A stretch of 14,623 nucleotides of DNA from Bacteroidetes bacterium UBA4408 (GTDB lineage Bacteria > Bacteroidota > Bacteroidia > UBA4408), in contig DGQS01000132.1 in the NCBI GenBank assembly GCA_002389785.1, positions 1 to 14,623 on the forward strand, in the 5' to 3' direction. Position numbers and translations under genes: made by a program. Of this stretch, positions 8,215 through 14,623 are shown one piece after another (the first letter of the stretch is position 1; the number at the start of each line of letters is the position of its first letter). The notes below the pieces were generated by a model. That model saw nothing but the letters and a program-made list of their open reading frames with translations, did no database searches and was not told where the DNA came from.

Positions 8215-8619
8215 GTAGGTGTTTGTTGTTTTTTTTGTAAAGATAATTTTTGATTCTGGTTGTACAGAAATTTTATCTTCAATACTGAAAAATGAAGGAG
8301 AAGAATTTTTTTTTTGATTCAATTTTAAATAGCAATCAAAGTCATCTATTGGTTTCGTATTCGATAGAATATTAAAATAATAGTTCCACGTATTCACTCC
8401 AACTTATTTTCTGCAGCCAATTTTAGAAGTTATGTTCTAAAAAGTTGGGACTAAACACAAAATGAAGGCTAACACCGCTAGAACTTTGATGAAGGTAATA
8501 GTCGGTACAAGCCAAATAAACATGGTACTTGAAATTGAATTATCAAAAATGCAGATCATTATAAAATAAAAAATTCAAGTTTGAGTTTTATATAGTATAC
8601 ACATTAAAGTCCCTAAACT
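8215..8619. other. Divergent intergenic spacer between queG and the barrel-protein pair
   Basis: This 405-base AT-rich stretch should hold the queG promoter (minus) and the promoter of the 8620 gene (plus). The minus frame 8215-8397 is open but has no recognisable protein sequence. The only plus-strand frame with an ATG, 8462-8569, encodes 35 unremarkable residues. I see no tRNA, terminator or clean TAnnTTTG element for the plus-strand gene. Confidence 0.5.
8238..8245 (-). promoter_or_regulatory. Likely -7 promoter element of queG
   Basis: On the minus strand TATCTTTA matches TAnnTTTG at seven of eight positions and is 23 bases before the GTG at 8214. It lies inside the longer open frame, so if active it excludes the start at 8397. 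No good -33 TTG is visible. Confidence 0.4.
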
Positions 8620-9267
8620 ATGAAAAAGCTCATTCAATTATTGTTGCTTCTTCCATTATTGGGAATGGCACAAACAAAAATCAAATTAGATAAAGAGAGT
8701 GGTTACTTTCAACTAGGAGTGCGTAATACAGCGAGTGCATTTAGTGATGATGGTGCTATGGGTTTTGGATATGGAGGACAATTTCGTATTCGTTTAAGTA
8801 AGCGTATTAATACAGATTGGTATGCGGATTATCTCACAACAAATATTCAAAATGTTGCACGTAGAACCGATGGACATATTGGGTGGAGCGTGTTGGCCTA
8901 TCCTTTTAACTGCGAAATGATAAGGGGTAGAATTACACCTTATGTACTAGCCGGACATTGTTTTGATTATACAAAAGTGTCACAAAATGGAGCAACTAAT
9001 TTTAAAGACCGATTAAGTAGTGCAGTGCAAGCCGGATGTGGCATGCATTACAACATCACTAATCAAACCGATATTTCTTTAACGGGGCAGTATATGATGC
9101 ATATTGGCCAAGATATACATGCACACGTTACGCAAGTGGATCAACTAACATTTGTTGAAATTGAAAAGCAAAATGTATCGGGAGTAGAAGGGCATTTGTT
9201 AATAAATCTAAGTCTAAATGTAAAATTGTTTGACATGTGGGGGCAAGCAAATCGTGGAAGAAACTAA
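8620..9267 (+). CDS. Predicted outer-membrane beta-barrel protein
   Basis: 215 residues from ATG. Signal peptide MKKLIQLLLLLPLLGMAQ, cleaved around residues 17-18. The mature part shows strands alternating polar and hydrophobic/aromatic residues with Gly-rich turns (GYFQLGVRN, GFGYGGQFRIRLS, TDWYADYLTT, IGWSVLAYPF, ITPYVLAGHCFDY, AVQAGCGMHYNI, TDISLTGQYMMHI, HLLINLSLNVKLF), as in small 8-stranded OmpA/OmpW-like barrels. There is no assigned ligand or activity. A polar 13-residue tail (DMWGQANRGRN) follows the last strand, unusual for a barrel that normally ends in an aromatic residue. The next gene starts 26 bases downstream in the same direction, so they likely form an operon. Confidence 0.8.
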   Translation: MKKLIQLLLLLPLLGMAQTKIKLDKESGYFQLGVRNTASAFSDDGAMGFGYGGQFRIRLSKRINTDWYADYLTTNIQNVARRTDGHIGWSVLAYPFNCEMIRGRITPYVLAGHCFDYTKVSQNGATNFKDRLSSAVQAGCGMHYNITNQTDISLTGQYMMHIGQDIHAHVTQVDQLTFVEIEKQNVSGVEGHLLINLSLNVKLFDMWGQANRGRN

Positions 9268-9293
9268 ATAGGTAAACATTAAATATAGGTGCT

Positions 9294-9914
9294 ATGAAGA
9301 AAACAGCAAATTTGTACTTAATGCTATTGCTTGTTAATAGTCTGTTTGCACAAAATAGATCAGGGCAATACATTTGCAAACATCTCGTGCGAGCAGATGC
9401 ATCCATTATAGCGGGAAGCTTGCATAAAACTGGGGCAAACACAGTGCATCTAAACGGGAATTTGGAGTATTATCTCGATTCAAGAATTTCGATTCGTGGT
9501 GATGTAAACTGGTTAGCAGGATTGAAACAATCAGTAATTGCACCTAGCTACTTGAAAGATTATTATTCTGTGATGCTTGGTGGATTGTATCACTTTCAAA
9601 CTTCCAATCACTTAGATCCGTATCTGGTTTTTCAACCAGGTATTGCTTATGCGAGTGCCTATGCGATAGGTAATGAAAATAGGCAAAATTTAATTTTATC
9701 AGCCGAACGGGTTGCCTATAGTGGTAGTATCGCACCATTGGGTTCTGTGGGTGTTGGTTTCAATTATTATTTTCAACAATTTGCTCATTTGTTCGCTGAA
9801 GGCCGATATGTTTATGGCAATTTAAATTCAAATGCACCGGCTATAGTAAGTTTGCAAGAACTGCGAATTACATTTGGACTTGGATTTAATTTATTTGTTG
9901 CCAAGAAGAATTAA
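9294..9914 (+). CDS. Predicted outer-membrane beta-barrel protein, second of a tandem pair
   Basis: 206 residues from ATG. Signal peptide MKKTANLYLMLLLVNSLFAQ, then a mature barrel-like sequence with strands such as VHLNGNLEYYLD, ISIRGDVNWLAG, YYSVMLGGLYHF, LDPYLVFQPGIAY, APLGSVGVGFNYYF, AHLFAEGRYVYG and LRITFGLGFNLFV. The final strand ends close to the C-terminus, with only AKKN after it. The length and layout are close to those of its upstream neighbour, though sequence identity by eye is low, so they are related in fold and perhaps in function rather than a recent duplication. It is the last gene of the unit; a strong hairpin terminator starts 22 bases after the stop. Function unknown. Confidence 0.8.
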   Translation: MKKTANLYLMLLLVNSLFAQNRSGQYICKHLVRADASIIAGSLHKTGANTVHLNGNLEYYLDSRISIRGDVNWLAGLKQSVIAPSYLKDYYSVMLGGLYHFQTSNHLDPYLVFQPGIAYASAYAIGNENRQNLILSAERVAYSGSIAPLGSVGVGFNYYFQQFAHLFAEGRYVYGNLNSNAPAIVSLQELRITFGLGFNLFVAKKN

Positions 9915-9936
9915 GGCATTTAATATTTCAAAAAGT

Positions 9937-9973
9937 AAAAGGTTTCAGAAAAGCAATTTTTGAAACCTTTTTT
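9937..9973 (+). terminator. Rho-independent terminator of the barrel-protein pair
   Basis: An 11-bp stem (9937-9947 with 9961-9971, AAAAGGTTTCA/TGAAACCTTTT) with a 13-base loop is followed by T-rich sequence. It closes the 8620-9914 unit and insulates the dcw cluster from read-through. Confidence 0.88.
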
Positions 9974-10210
9974 ATTTCCACGTATTTCTTAGAATACTTA
10001 GGCTGTTCTTTTTGAAATGGAAAATTGAACCTCCTCATTTTGGTAGAAAAGAACTTATTCCTTTCTGCTGTGGCAAAAATGCAACAACTCCAAAATCCTT
10101 CCCACTTTCTACCCAAATTCTTGAAATCCTTTTAAACAAAGGCTTACGTGGAATTTTATTGTGAAAAAAATGAGCCTCAAACAGTTAATAACCAAAAAGT
10201 TTTGAACAAA
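9974..10210. other. Upstream spacer of the dcw cluster
   Basis: No supported gene. The minus-strand frame 9928-10116 crosses the terminator and has unremarkable composition. On the minus strand, 10089-10114 carries TGGGT and TGGGA motifs 11 bases apart, reminiscent of MraZ boxes but far from the promoter. Otherwise I see nothing; the spacer may simply be the long leader often found ahead of mraZ. Confidence 0.4.
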
Positions 10211-10240
10211 AGTGGTAAAAAGTGTCAAAATGTGGTAAAA
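10211..10240 (+). promoter_or_regulatory. MraZ operator: three 10-base direct repeats
   Basis: Three units in exact 10-base register: AGTGGTAAAA, AGTGTCAAAA, TGTGGTAAAA. The first and third differ at one base; the middle is more divergent. MraZ proteins are known to bind short G-rich direct repeats about one helical turn apart just upstream of their own gene. The array ends 38 bases before the mraZ ATG and covers the expected -33 region, as for an autorepressor site. Confidence 0.8.
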
Positions 10241-10247
10241 ATTGTTT

Positions 10248-10255
10248 TAAATTTA
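10248..10255 (+). promoter_or_regulatory. Likely -7 promoter element of the dcw cluster
   Basis: TAAATTTA matches TAnnTTTG at seven of eight positions, lying 7 bases downstream of the MraZ repeat array and 23 bases before the mraZ ATG. The expected -33 position falls inside the repeats. Confidence 0.5.
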
Positions 10256-10278
10256 CCGCTCGAAGCGAAACACCAGTA

Positions 10279-10746
10279 ATGACGAACTACATAGGCGAAT
10301 TTCAGTGTACGATGGATGTGAAGGGAAGAGTGATGATGCCGGCCGGGTTGTATAAACAATTTCCGACTGAGTTGCGGGAAAAGTTTGTAATAAACCGAAG
10401 TGTTTTTCAAAAATGTTTGGTGTTGTATCCAATGGATGCTTGGGAAGAAATAGTGCGCGATTTGAGTAAACTCAACCGCTTTCGCAAAGAGAACGACGAT
10501 TTTATTCGTCAATATACGAATGGAGCAAGTACGGTTGAATTGGATGCAACGAATCGTTTTTTGCTTCCAAAACATTTGGCTGAGTTTGCAAAAATTAAGA
10601 AGGATATCGTGCTCACATCGAGCTTAAATAAAATTGAAATATGGTCAGACAAAGCCTATAAGGATGTTATGAAAGGCTACGATCCTGATGCTTTTGCACA
10701 ACTTGCAGAGAGAGTAATGGGTGGTAATTCTCAGCAAGAAAATTAA
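10279..10746 (+). CDS. mraZ: MraZ, transcriptional regulator of the dcw cluster
   Basis: 155 residues from the ATG at 10279. The frame is open to a GTG at 10222, but that start lies inside the operator repeats and adds 19 residues without family resemblance, while MTNYIGEFQCTMD is the typical N-terminus. MraZ forms a ring of AbrB-like subunits that binds repeats upstream of its own gene and restrains dcw expression. Two SpoVT/AbrB half-domains are visible: DVKGRVMMPA (13-22) and DATNRFLLPK (89-98). The second has Asn where the usual motif has Gly (D..GR..LP). It is first in the operon; its TAA is followed at once by the rsmH ATG. It may also localise to the nucleoid, as in other bacteria. Confidence 0.95.
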   Translation: MTNYIGEFQCTMDVKGRVMMPAGLYKQFPTELREKFVINRSVFQKCLVLYPMDAWEEIVRDLSKLNRFRKENDDFIRQYTNGASTVELDATNRFLLPKHLAEFAKIKKDIVLTSSLNKIEIWSDKAYKDVMKGYDPDAFAQLAERVMGGNSQQEN

Positions 10747-11643
10747 ATGATGTACCACCAACCCGTTCTTTTAAATGAATGTATTGAAGGATTGAAAATC
10801 GACCCCAATGGTACCTATGTAGATGTTACCTATGGAGGTGGAGGGCATTCAAAAGCAATACTTGCTCAACTTAAAGGGGGGCGATTAATAGCTTTTGATC
10901 AGGATGAAGCAGCTGAAAAAAATAAAGCTGACACAAACAAATTAATTTTTGTGAGACAAAATTTTAAGTACCTCAAAAATTATTTACGCCTGCACAATGC
11001 TTTACCGGTAAACGGAATTTTGGCCGACTTGGGAGTTTCAAGTCATCAGTTTGATACGGCCGAAAGAGGTTTTTCAACCCGCTTTGAAGCTGAACTCGAT
11101 ATGCGTATGGATACCAATTCGCAAAAGACGGCAAAGATGGTATTGAATGAATTTTCGGAAGAGCAATTGAAGGAAATTTTTAAAGTGTATGGTGAAATTC
11201 CGAATGCCTCAAAACTTGCTTACCGAATTGTACATGAGCGAAAGTTGAAACCTATTAACAAAGTAAGTGAGTTGAAAAATATCATTGCTCCATTGGTAAC
11301 CAGAGGGAAAGAGAATCAATATTTAGCACAGGTTTTTCAGGCTTTGCGGATTGAAGTAAACAATGAAATGCAAGTATTAAAGGAGTTGTTGGTGCAAAGT
11401 TTAGAAGTGCTCGATAAAGGTGGACGATTGGTAGTGATTTCGTATCACTCTTTGGAAGACAGATTGGTAAAGCATTTTATGAGGAAAGGAAAGTTTGAAG
11501 GAGAAGTAGAGAAAGATTTTTTTGGAAATAGTTTAGTTCCGTTTGAGCTGATTACGAAAAAGCCAGTAATACCGGGAGCAGTTGAAATGGAACAAAATTC
11601 ACGATCACGAAGTGCAAAATTAAGAATAGCAGAAAAATTATAA
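10747..11643 (+). CDS. rsmH: RsmH (MraW), 16S rRNA C1402 N4-methyltransferase
   Basis: 298 residues, normal for Bacteroidota. RsmH methylates N4 of C1402 in 16S rRNA at the decoding centre using S-adenosylmethionine. Motifs: HQPVLLNE (4-11), the SAM-binding loop DVTYGGGGHS (26-35), DQD (51-53), DLGVSSHQFD (94-103), ERGFS (106-110), LDMRMD (117-122), FQALRIEVNNE (197-207), ISYHSLEDR (231-239) and the terminal NSRSRSAKLR (284-293). Two ATG codons stand side by side at 10747 and 10750; the second gives MYHQPVLL, the more usual start, so either is possible. The first begins directly after the mraZ stop, implying coupled translation. ftsL follows after 10 bases. Confidence 0.97.
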   Translation: MMYHQPVLLNECIEGLKIDPNGTYVDVTYGGGGHSKAILAQLKGGRLIAFDQDEAAEKNKADTNKLIFVRQNFKYLKNYLRLHNALPVNGILADLGVSSHQFDTAERGFSTRFEAELDMRMDTNSQKTAKMVLNEFSEEQLKEIFKVYGEIPNASKLAYRIVHERKLKPINKVSELKNIIAPLVTRGKENQYLAQVFQALRIEVNNEMQVLKELLVQSLEVLDKGGRLVVISYHSLEDRLVKHFMRKGKFEGEVEKDFFGNSLVPFELITKKPVIPGAVEMEQNSRSRSAKLRIAEKL

Positions 11644-11653
11644 CTCAAATTTA

Positions 11654-12124
11654 ATGGCAGAAATTAAGGAGCCAACTAGTATTGAAAACGGAATAAATGA
11701 TGAAGCAACTACTTCATCTGTGGCAAGCTCCCCTAAAAAATCTGGCAAAAAGGATCGCCCAATAATCGATTTCATCAATGGAAACTTTCTTACCAATGCA
11801 AGTGCGGTAAAGCAAGTTCCATTTGTATTTTTCTTAGTATTTGTTGCTATTGTGTACATATCGAATACGTATTATGCCGAAAAAATACTTCGTAAAACCA
11901 ATTCCGTAACCAATGAAATAAAGGAATTGCGGTCTGAATACATTACTTCTAAATCAGATTTAATGTTCATCAGCAAACAATCAGAAGTTGCACGTGCCGC
12001 CGCTGAAATGAATTTAGGAATAAAAGAATCAGTTGTAGCTCCTAAAAAGATAATTATTGAAAAAGAAGAGCAGGTGCAAGAAAATACTGATCAAAATTCA
12101 AACAAACTTTCAGAAGTAAAATAA
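11654..12124 (+). CDS. ftsL: FtsL-like cell division protein
   Basis: 156 residues. FtsL is a bitopic inner-membrane divisome protein that pairs with FtsB/DivIC and helps activate FtsW-FtsI. Here a cytoplasmic N-terminal tail rich in Ser, Lys and acids (1-54) is followed by one membrane segment (about 56-71, VPFVFFLVFVAIVYIS) and a periplasmic helical stretch likely to form a coiled coil (75-110). It ends in a Lys/Glu/Gln-rich tail (130-156). Overall sequence conservation of FtsL is low, so the call rests on topology and on its place between rsmH and the ftsI-type gene, the standard dcw order. Bacteroidota versions share the 'RSEYI..KSDLM..SK.SEVA..A..MNLGIKES..APKKI' pattern seen at 93-133. 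Its TAA abuts the GTG of the next gene. Confidence 0.9.
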   Translation: MAEIKEPTSIENGINDEATTSSVASSPKKSGKKDRPIIDFINGNFLTNASAVKQVPFVFFLVFVAIVYISNTYYAEKILRKTNSVTNEIKELRSEYITSKSDLMFISKQSEVARAAAEMNLGIKESVVAPKKIIIEKEEQVQENTDQNSNKLSEVK

Positions 12125-14233
12125 GTGGAAGCCAGAAAAGACATATTGTGGAGAATTTACCTTGTGTATTTATTGATGAGCATTTTCGCGCTCCTCATTG
12201 TTATACGCGTGGTAAAAATTCAATTTGTTCAAGGTCAGGAGTGGAAAGAAAAAGCCCAAAAACTAACTACCACCTATTTTAATATTGAAGCTTCAAGAGG
12301 AAATGTATTTAGTAATGACGGAAGTTTATTGGCTACATCTGTTCCGATTTACGAAATACGAATGGATGTTTGTGCAGGTCCAATTACGAATAAATTATTT
12401 GCTAAGAACGTGGATTCGCTGGCGTTGTGCTTATCAGAATTGTTTCAGGATCGTAGCCAAAAGGAATACAAGCGATTGTTAGTTCGCGCACGCAAACAAA
12501 AGGAGCGTTACCTTTTTTTACAAAAGGGAGTGAGTTACTCAGATGTAAAAACCTTGCGAACATTTCCATTGTTTCGAATGGGAAAATACAAGGGTGGTTT
12601 AATGTGTATTCAAAACAATCGCAGGGAAATGCCATTCCGTGAGTTGGCAGCTCGAACCCTTGGTTATCAGCGAGAGGGAATTAAACCTGTTGGAATTGAA
12701 GGCTCATTTAATAATTATTTAAAAGGAGTTTCCGGGAAGCGATTAATGCAAAAAATTTCGGGCAATAATTGGGCACCTGTGCACAAGGAAGATGATATTG
12801 AAGCAACTGATGGCAGCGACATCTATACTACGATTGACGTTAACATTCAAGATGTGGCGCATCATGCTTTGTTAACTCAACTAAGAAAGCAACAAGCCGA
12901 TCATGGATGTGCGGCATTGATGGAAGTTTCAACAGGAGAAATTAGAGCAATAGTTAATCTTAAGAAAATTGATTCAACAAATTATGCCGAAACATACAAT
13001 TATGTTATTGGTGAAAGTACTGACCCCGGTTCAACTTTTAAACTAGCTTCATTGATTGCAGCTATGGAAGATGGTTATACCAATTTGGATGAAATAGTGG
13101 ATACAGAAGATGGCGATGTCGTTTTTTACGATCATCACATTAGAGATTCACATGAAGGTGGGTATGGTAAAATTACTTTGCAAGAGGTTTTTGAAAAGTC
13201 TTCGAATGTGGGTGTAGCCAAGGTAATTTCGAAATACTACGCTAAAACACCACAAAAATTTATTGATCGTTTATATAAAATGGGTTTAAATAATCCATTA
13301 AATCTCGACATAACCGGGGAAGGTTGGCCATATATTAAAAATACGAAAGATAAAACTTGGAGTCCTGTTACTATGCCTGTAATGTCAACCGGTTATGAAT
13401 CGCGTATGACACCCTTACAAATTCTAACTTTTTACAATGCTGTTGCAAACGATGGCAAGATGGTGAAACCAATTTTTGTTAAGGAAATTCGAAAAAGAGG
13501 CGAACTGGTGAAATCATTTCAAACAGCAGTATTGAATCCATCTATTTGTTCTAAGGAAACCATACGCAATGCAAAAAAAATGCTCGAAGGAGTAGTTGAA
13601 CGAGGTACTGCAACTAACCTGCGTTCGGCAGATTATAAAATTGCTGCTAAAACCGGCACAGCTCAAATTTATAACAAAGCTTACGGGTATAAATATCAGG
13701 GAAAAGTGAGTTATCAAGCATCCTTAGTTGGATACTTTCCTGCAACCAACCCAAAGTATACCTGCATAGTAGTAGTGAATGCGCCTACTCAAAAAGTGTA
13801 TTACGGTAACGATGTTGCCGGTCCTGTATTCCGTGAAATCGCAGATAAGGTGTATGCAACGAGTACTGAAATTCACAAGGAACTACAATCTGATACCAGC
13901 CAAATACTTAAAACTCCCATTGCAAAGGCTGGAAATAAATCTGATTTGACATTGGTTGCCACAAAGTTAAAACTTGGTGAAAAAGATAAAAGTGGAAACG
14001 CTGAATGGGTAACAACTAGCAGTGATGCTAAAGGCATTGCTTTGGCTGCCAGAACAACTAGTAAAAGTGGAATTCCCAATGTAGTTGGTATGGGTTTAAA
14101 GGATGCTATTTATTTGCTCGAAAATGCAGGTGTGATGGTAAAAATTTCAGGCAAAGGAACGGTAACGAAACAATTGCCTGAAGCCGGAACCAAAGTGAAT
14201 AAAGGAACACAAGTAATTATAGAATTATCGTAA
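12125..14233 (+). CDS. ftsI: FtsI/PBP3-type septal transpeptidase with a C-terminal PASTA domain
   Basis: 702 residues from GTG at 12125, directly after the ftsL stop; no upstream alternative is possible without overlap. Class B penicillin-binding protein that cross-links septal peptidoglycan with FtsW. An N-terminal membrane anchor (about 9-33) precedes the dimerisation domain with ASRGNVFSNDG (56-66). The transpeptidase domain has STFK with nucleophile Ser303, SSN at 359-361 and KTG at 509-511. After a low-complexity linker (about 580-647) rich in Ser, Lys and Thr comes one PASTA domain (648-702, IPNVVGMGLKDAIYLLENAG...VNKGTQVIIEL). Such a single PASTA domain is common on Bacteroidota division PBPs and probably binds peptidoglycan strands or partners. 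murE starts right after the TAA, so it is tightly linked to precursor synthesis. All catalytic motifs are intact. Confidence 0.96.
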   Translation: MEARKDILWRIYLVYLLMSIFALLIVIRVVKIQFVQGQEWKEKAQKLTTTYFNIEASRGNVFSNDGSLLATSVPIYEIRMDVCAGPITNKLFAKNVDSLALCLSELFQDRSQKEYKRLLVRARKQKERYLFLQKGVSYSDVKTLRTFPLFRMGKYKGGLMCIQNNRREMPFRELAARTLGYQREGIKPVGIEGSFNNYLKGVSGKRLMQKISGNNWAPVHKEDDIEATDGSDIYTTIDVNIQDVAHHALLTQLRKQQADHGCAALMEVSTGEIRAIVNLKKIDSTNYAETYNYVIGESTDPGSTFKLASLIAAMEDGYTNLDEIVDTEDGDVVFYDHHIRDSHEGGYGKITLQEVFEKSSNVGVAKVISKYYAKTPQKFIDRLYKMGLNNPLNLDITGEGWPYIKNTKDKTWSPVTMPVMSTGYESRMTPLQILTFYNAVANDGKMVKPIFVKEIRKRGELVKSFQTAVLNPSICSKETIRNAKKMLEGVVERGTATNLRSADYKIAAKTGTAQIYNKAYGYKYQGKVSYQASLVGYFPATNPKYTCIVVVNAPTQKVYYGNDVAGPVFREIADKVYATSTEIHKELQSDTSQILKTPIAKAGNKSDLTLVATKLKLGEKDKSGNAEWVTTSSDAKGIALAARTTSKSGIPNVVGMGLKDAIYLLENAGVMVKISGKGTVTKQLPEAGTKVNKGTQVIIELS

Positions 14234-14623
14234 ATGAAATTATTGCGCGACATACTTTACAAAACTCGTATTGAAGAGGTGATTGGTAGCACCAACGTTG
14301 CGATTGAATCTATTTGTTTTGATTCGCGGAAAGTAGAGCGTTTTTCATTTTTTGTAGCGATCAGAGGTGAAGTTTCAGACGGTCATGCCTTTATTCAAAA
14401 GGCAATACAAACAGGTGCTATTGCAATTTTGTGTGAGGATATACCTGATCAAAAAGACAAAAAAGTTACCTACATAAAAGTTAAAAATACGAGTGAAGCC
14501 CTTGCAATTGTAGCAGCAAATTTTTACGAAAATCCTTCTGAAAAGCTCAAACTAGTTGGAGTAACTGGAACTAACGGAAAAACAACCTCCGTTACCTTGC
14601 TCTATAATTTATTTAAACTACTC
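14234..14623 (+). CDS. murE: MurE, UDP-MurNAc-tripeptide ligase (5' part, cut by window edge)
   Basis: The first 130 residues are present from ATG at 14234, immediately after the ftsI stop; the frame runs off the right edge. MurE adds the third amino acid (meso-diaminopimelate in most Gram-negatives) to UDP-MurNAc-L-Ala-D-Glu in the cytoplasm, using ATP. Visible: the UDP-binding N-domain motif CFDSRKV (28-34), RGEVSDGHAFIQKAI (44-58), and the ATP-binding P-loop GVTGTNGKTTSV (109-120). The residues that choose diaminopimelate over lysine lie beyond the edge, so the substrate is inferred only from phylum. Position after ftsI is the standard dcw order; mraY, murD, ftsW and murG would be expected next. 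Confidence 0.95.
   Translation, partial: MKLLRDILYKTRIEEVIGSTNVAIESICFDSRKVERFSFFVAIRGEVSDGHAFIQKAIQTGAIAILCEDIPDQKDKKVTYIKVKNTSEALAIVAANFYENPSEKLKLVGVTGTNGKTTSVTLLYNLFKLL

Noticed and set aside
8462..8569. 35-codon plus-strand frame in the queG/8620 spacer
   Set aside because: No recognisable pattern, no promoter, and short enough to be expected by chance.
9928..10116. 62-codon minus-strand frame upstream of mraZ
   Set aside because: It runs through the hairpin terminator at 9937-9973, and its composition is not protein-like.
8384..10153. TTCCACGTA at 8384-8392, 9976-9984 and inverted at 10145-10153
   Set aside because: Triplicate 9-mers are expected many times by chance in a window of this size, and the copies have no consistent relation to genes.
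10222..10278. Extension of mraZ to a GTG at 10222
   Set aside because: The extra codons lie in the operator and promoter, and the family begins at the ATG at 10279.
1..14623. CRISPR array, insertion sequence, phage genes, tRNA or rRNA
   Set aside because: I looked for repeat-spacer structure, transposase motifs, integrase or phage structural proteins and tRNA-like cloverleaf patterns and saw none.

Overview
The window is AT-rich chromosomal DNA from a member of the Bacteroidota. Three things point there: a C-terminal type IX secretion (T9SS) sorting domain on a secreted fibronectin-repeat protein, many small outer-membrane beta-barrel proteins with 'AQ'-type signal cleavage sites, and promoter elements of the TAnnTTTG type with little sign of Shine-Dalgarno sites. 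Genus cannot be named from the sequence. Most of the content is ordinary; I did not find a clear new defence, mobile or RNA system.

Left part (1-5579, minus strand): a large cell-envelope protein cut by the left edge, combining a degenerate peptidase-MA-like domain, a TolB/PD40-type propeller and the start of a surface-antigen-like barrel. Upstream of it, behind a clear terminator, lies an 879-residue T9SS cargo protein with four fibronectin type III repeats.

Middle part (5580-9914): a PorT-like outer-membrane protein and the flavin prenyltransferase UbiX form a two-gene unit on the plus strand. Next comes a 62-codon small protein that converges on, and overlaps by 17 bases, the tRNA-modifying epoxyqueuosine reductase QueG on the minus strand. 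After a 405-base divergent spacer, two more predicted outer-membrane barrel proteins lie in tandem and end at a good hairpin terminator.

Right part (9915-14623, plus strand): the start of the division and cell wall (dcw) cluster in canonical order: mraZ, rsmH, ftsL, a PASTA-bearing FtsI-type transpeptidase, and murE, which runs off the right edge. A three-copy 10-base direct repeat just upstream of mraZ looks like the MraZ operator and overlaps the likely promoter. Three of the four gene junctions are stop codons followed at once by the next start codon, which suggests tight translational coupling. Together these genes make and control the septal peptidoglycan machinery: regulator (MraZ), 16S rRNA methylase (RsmH), divisome scaffold (FtsL), septal cross-linker (FtsI) and precursor ligase (MurE).
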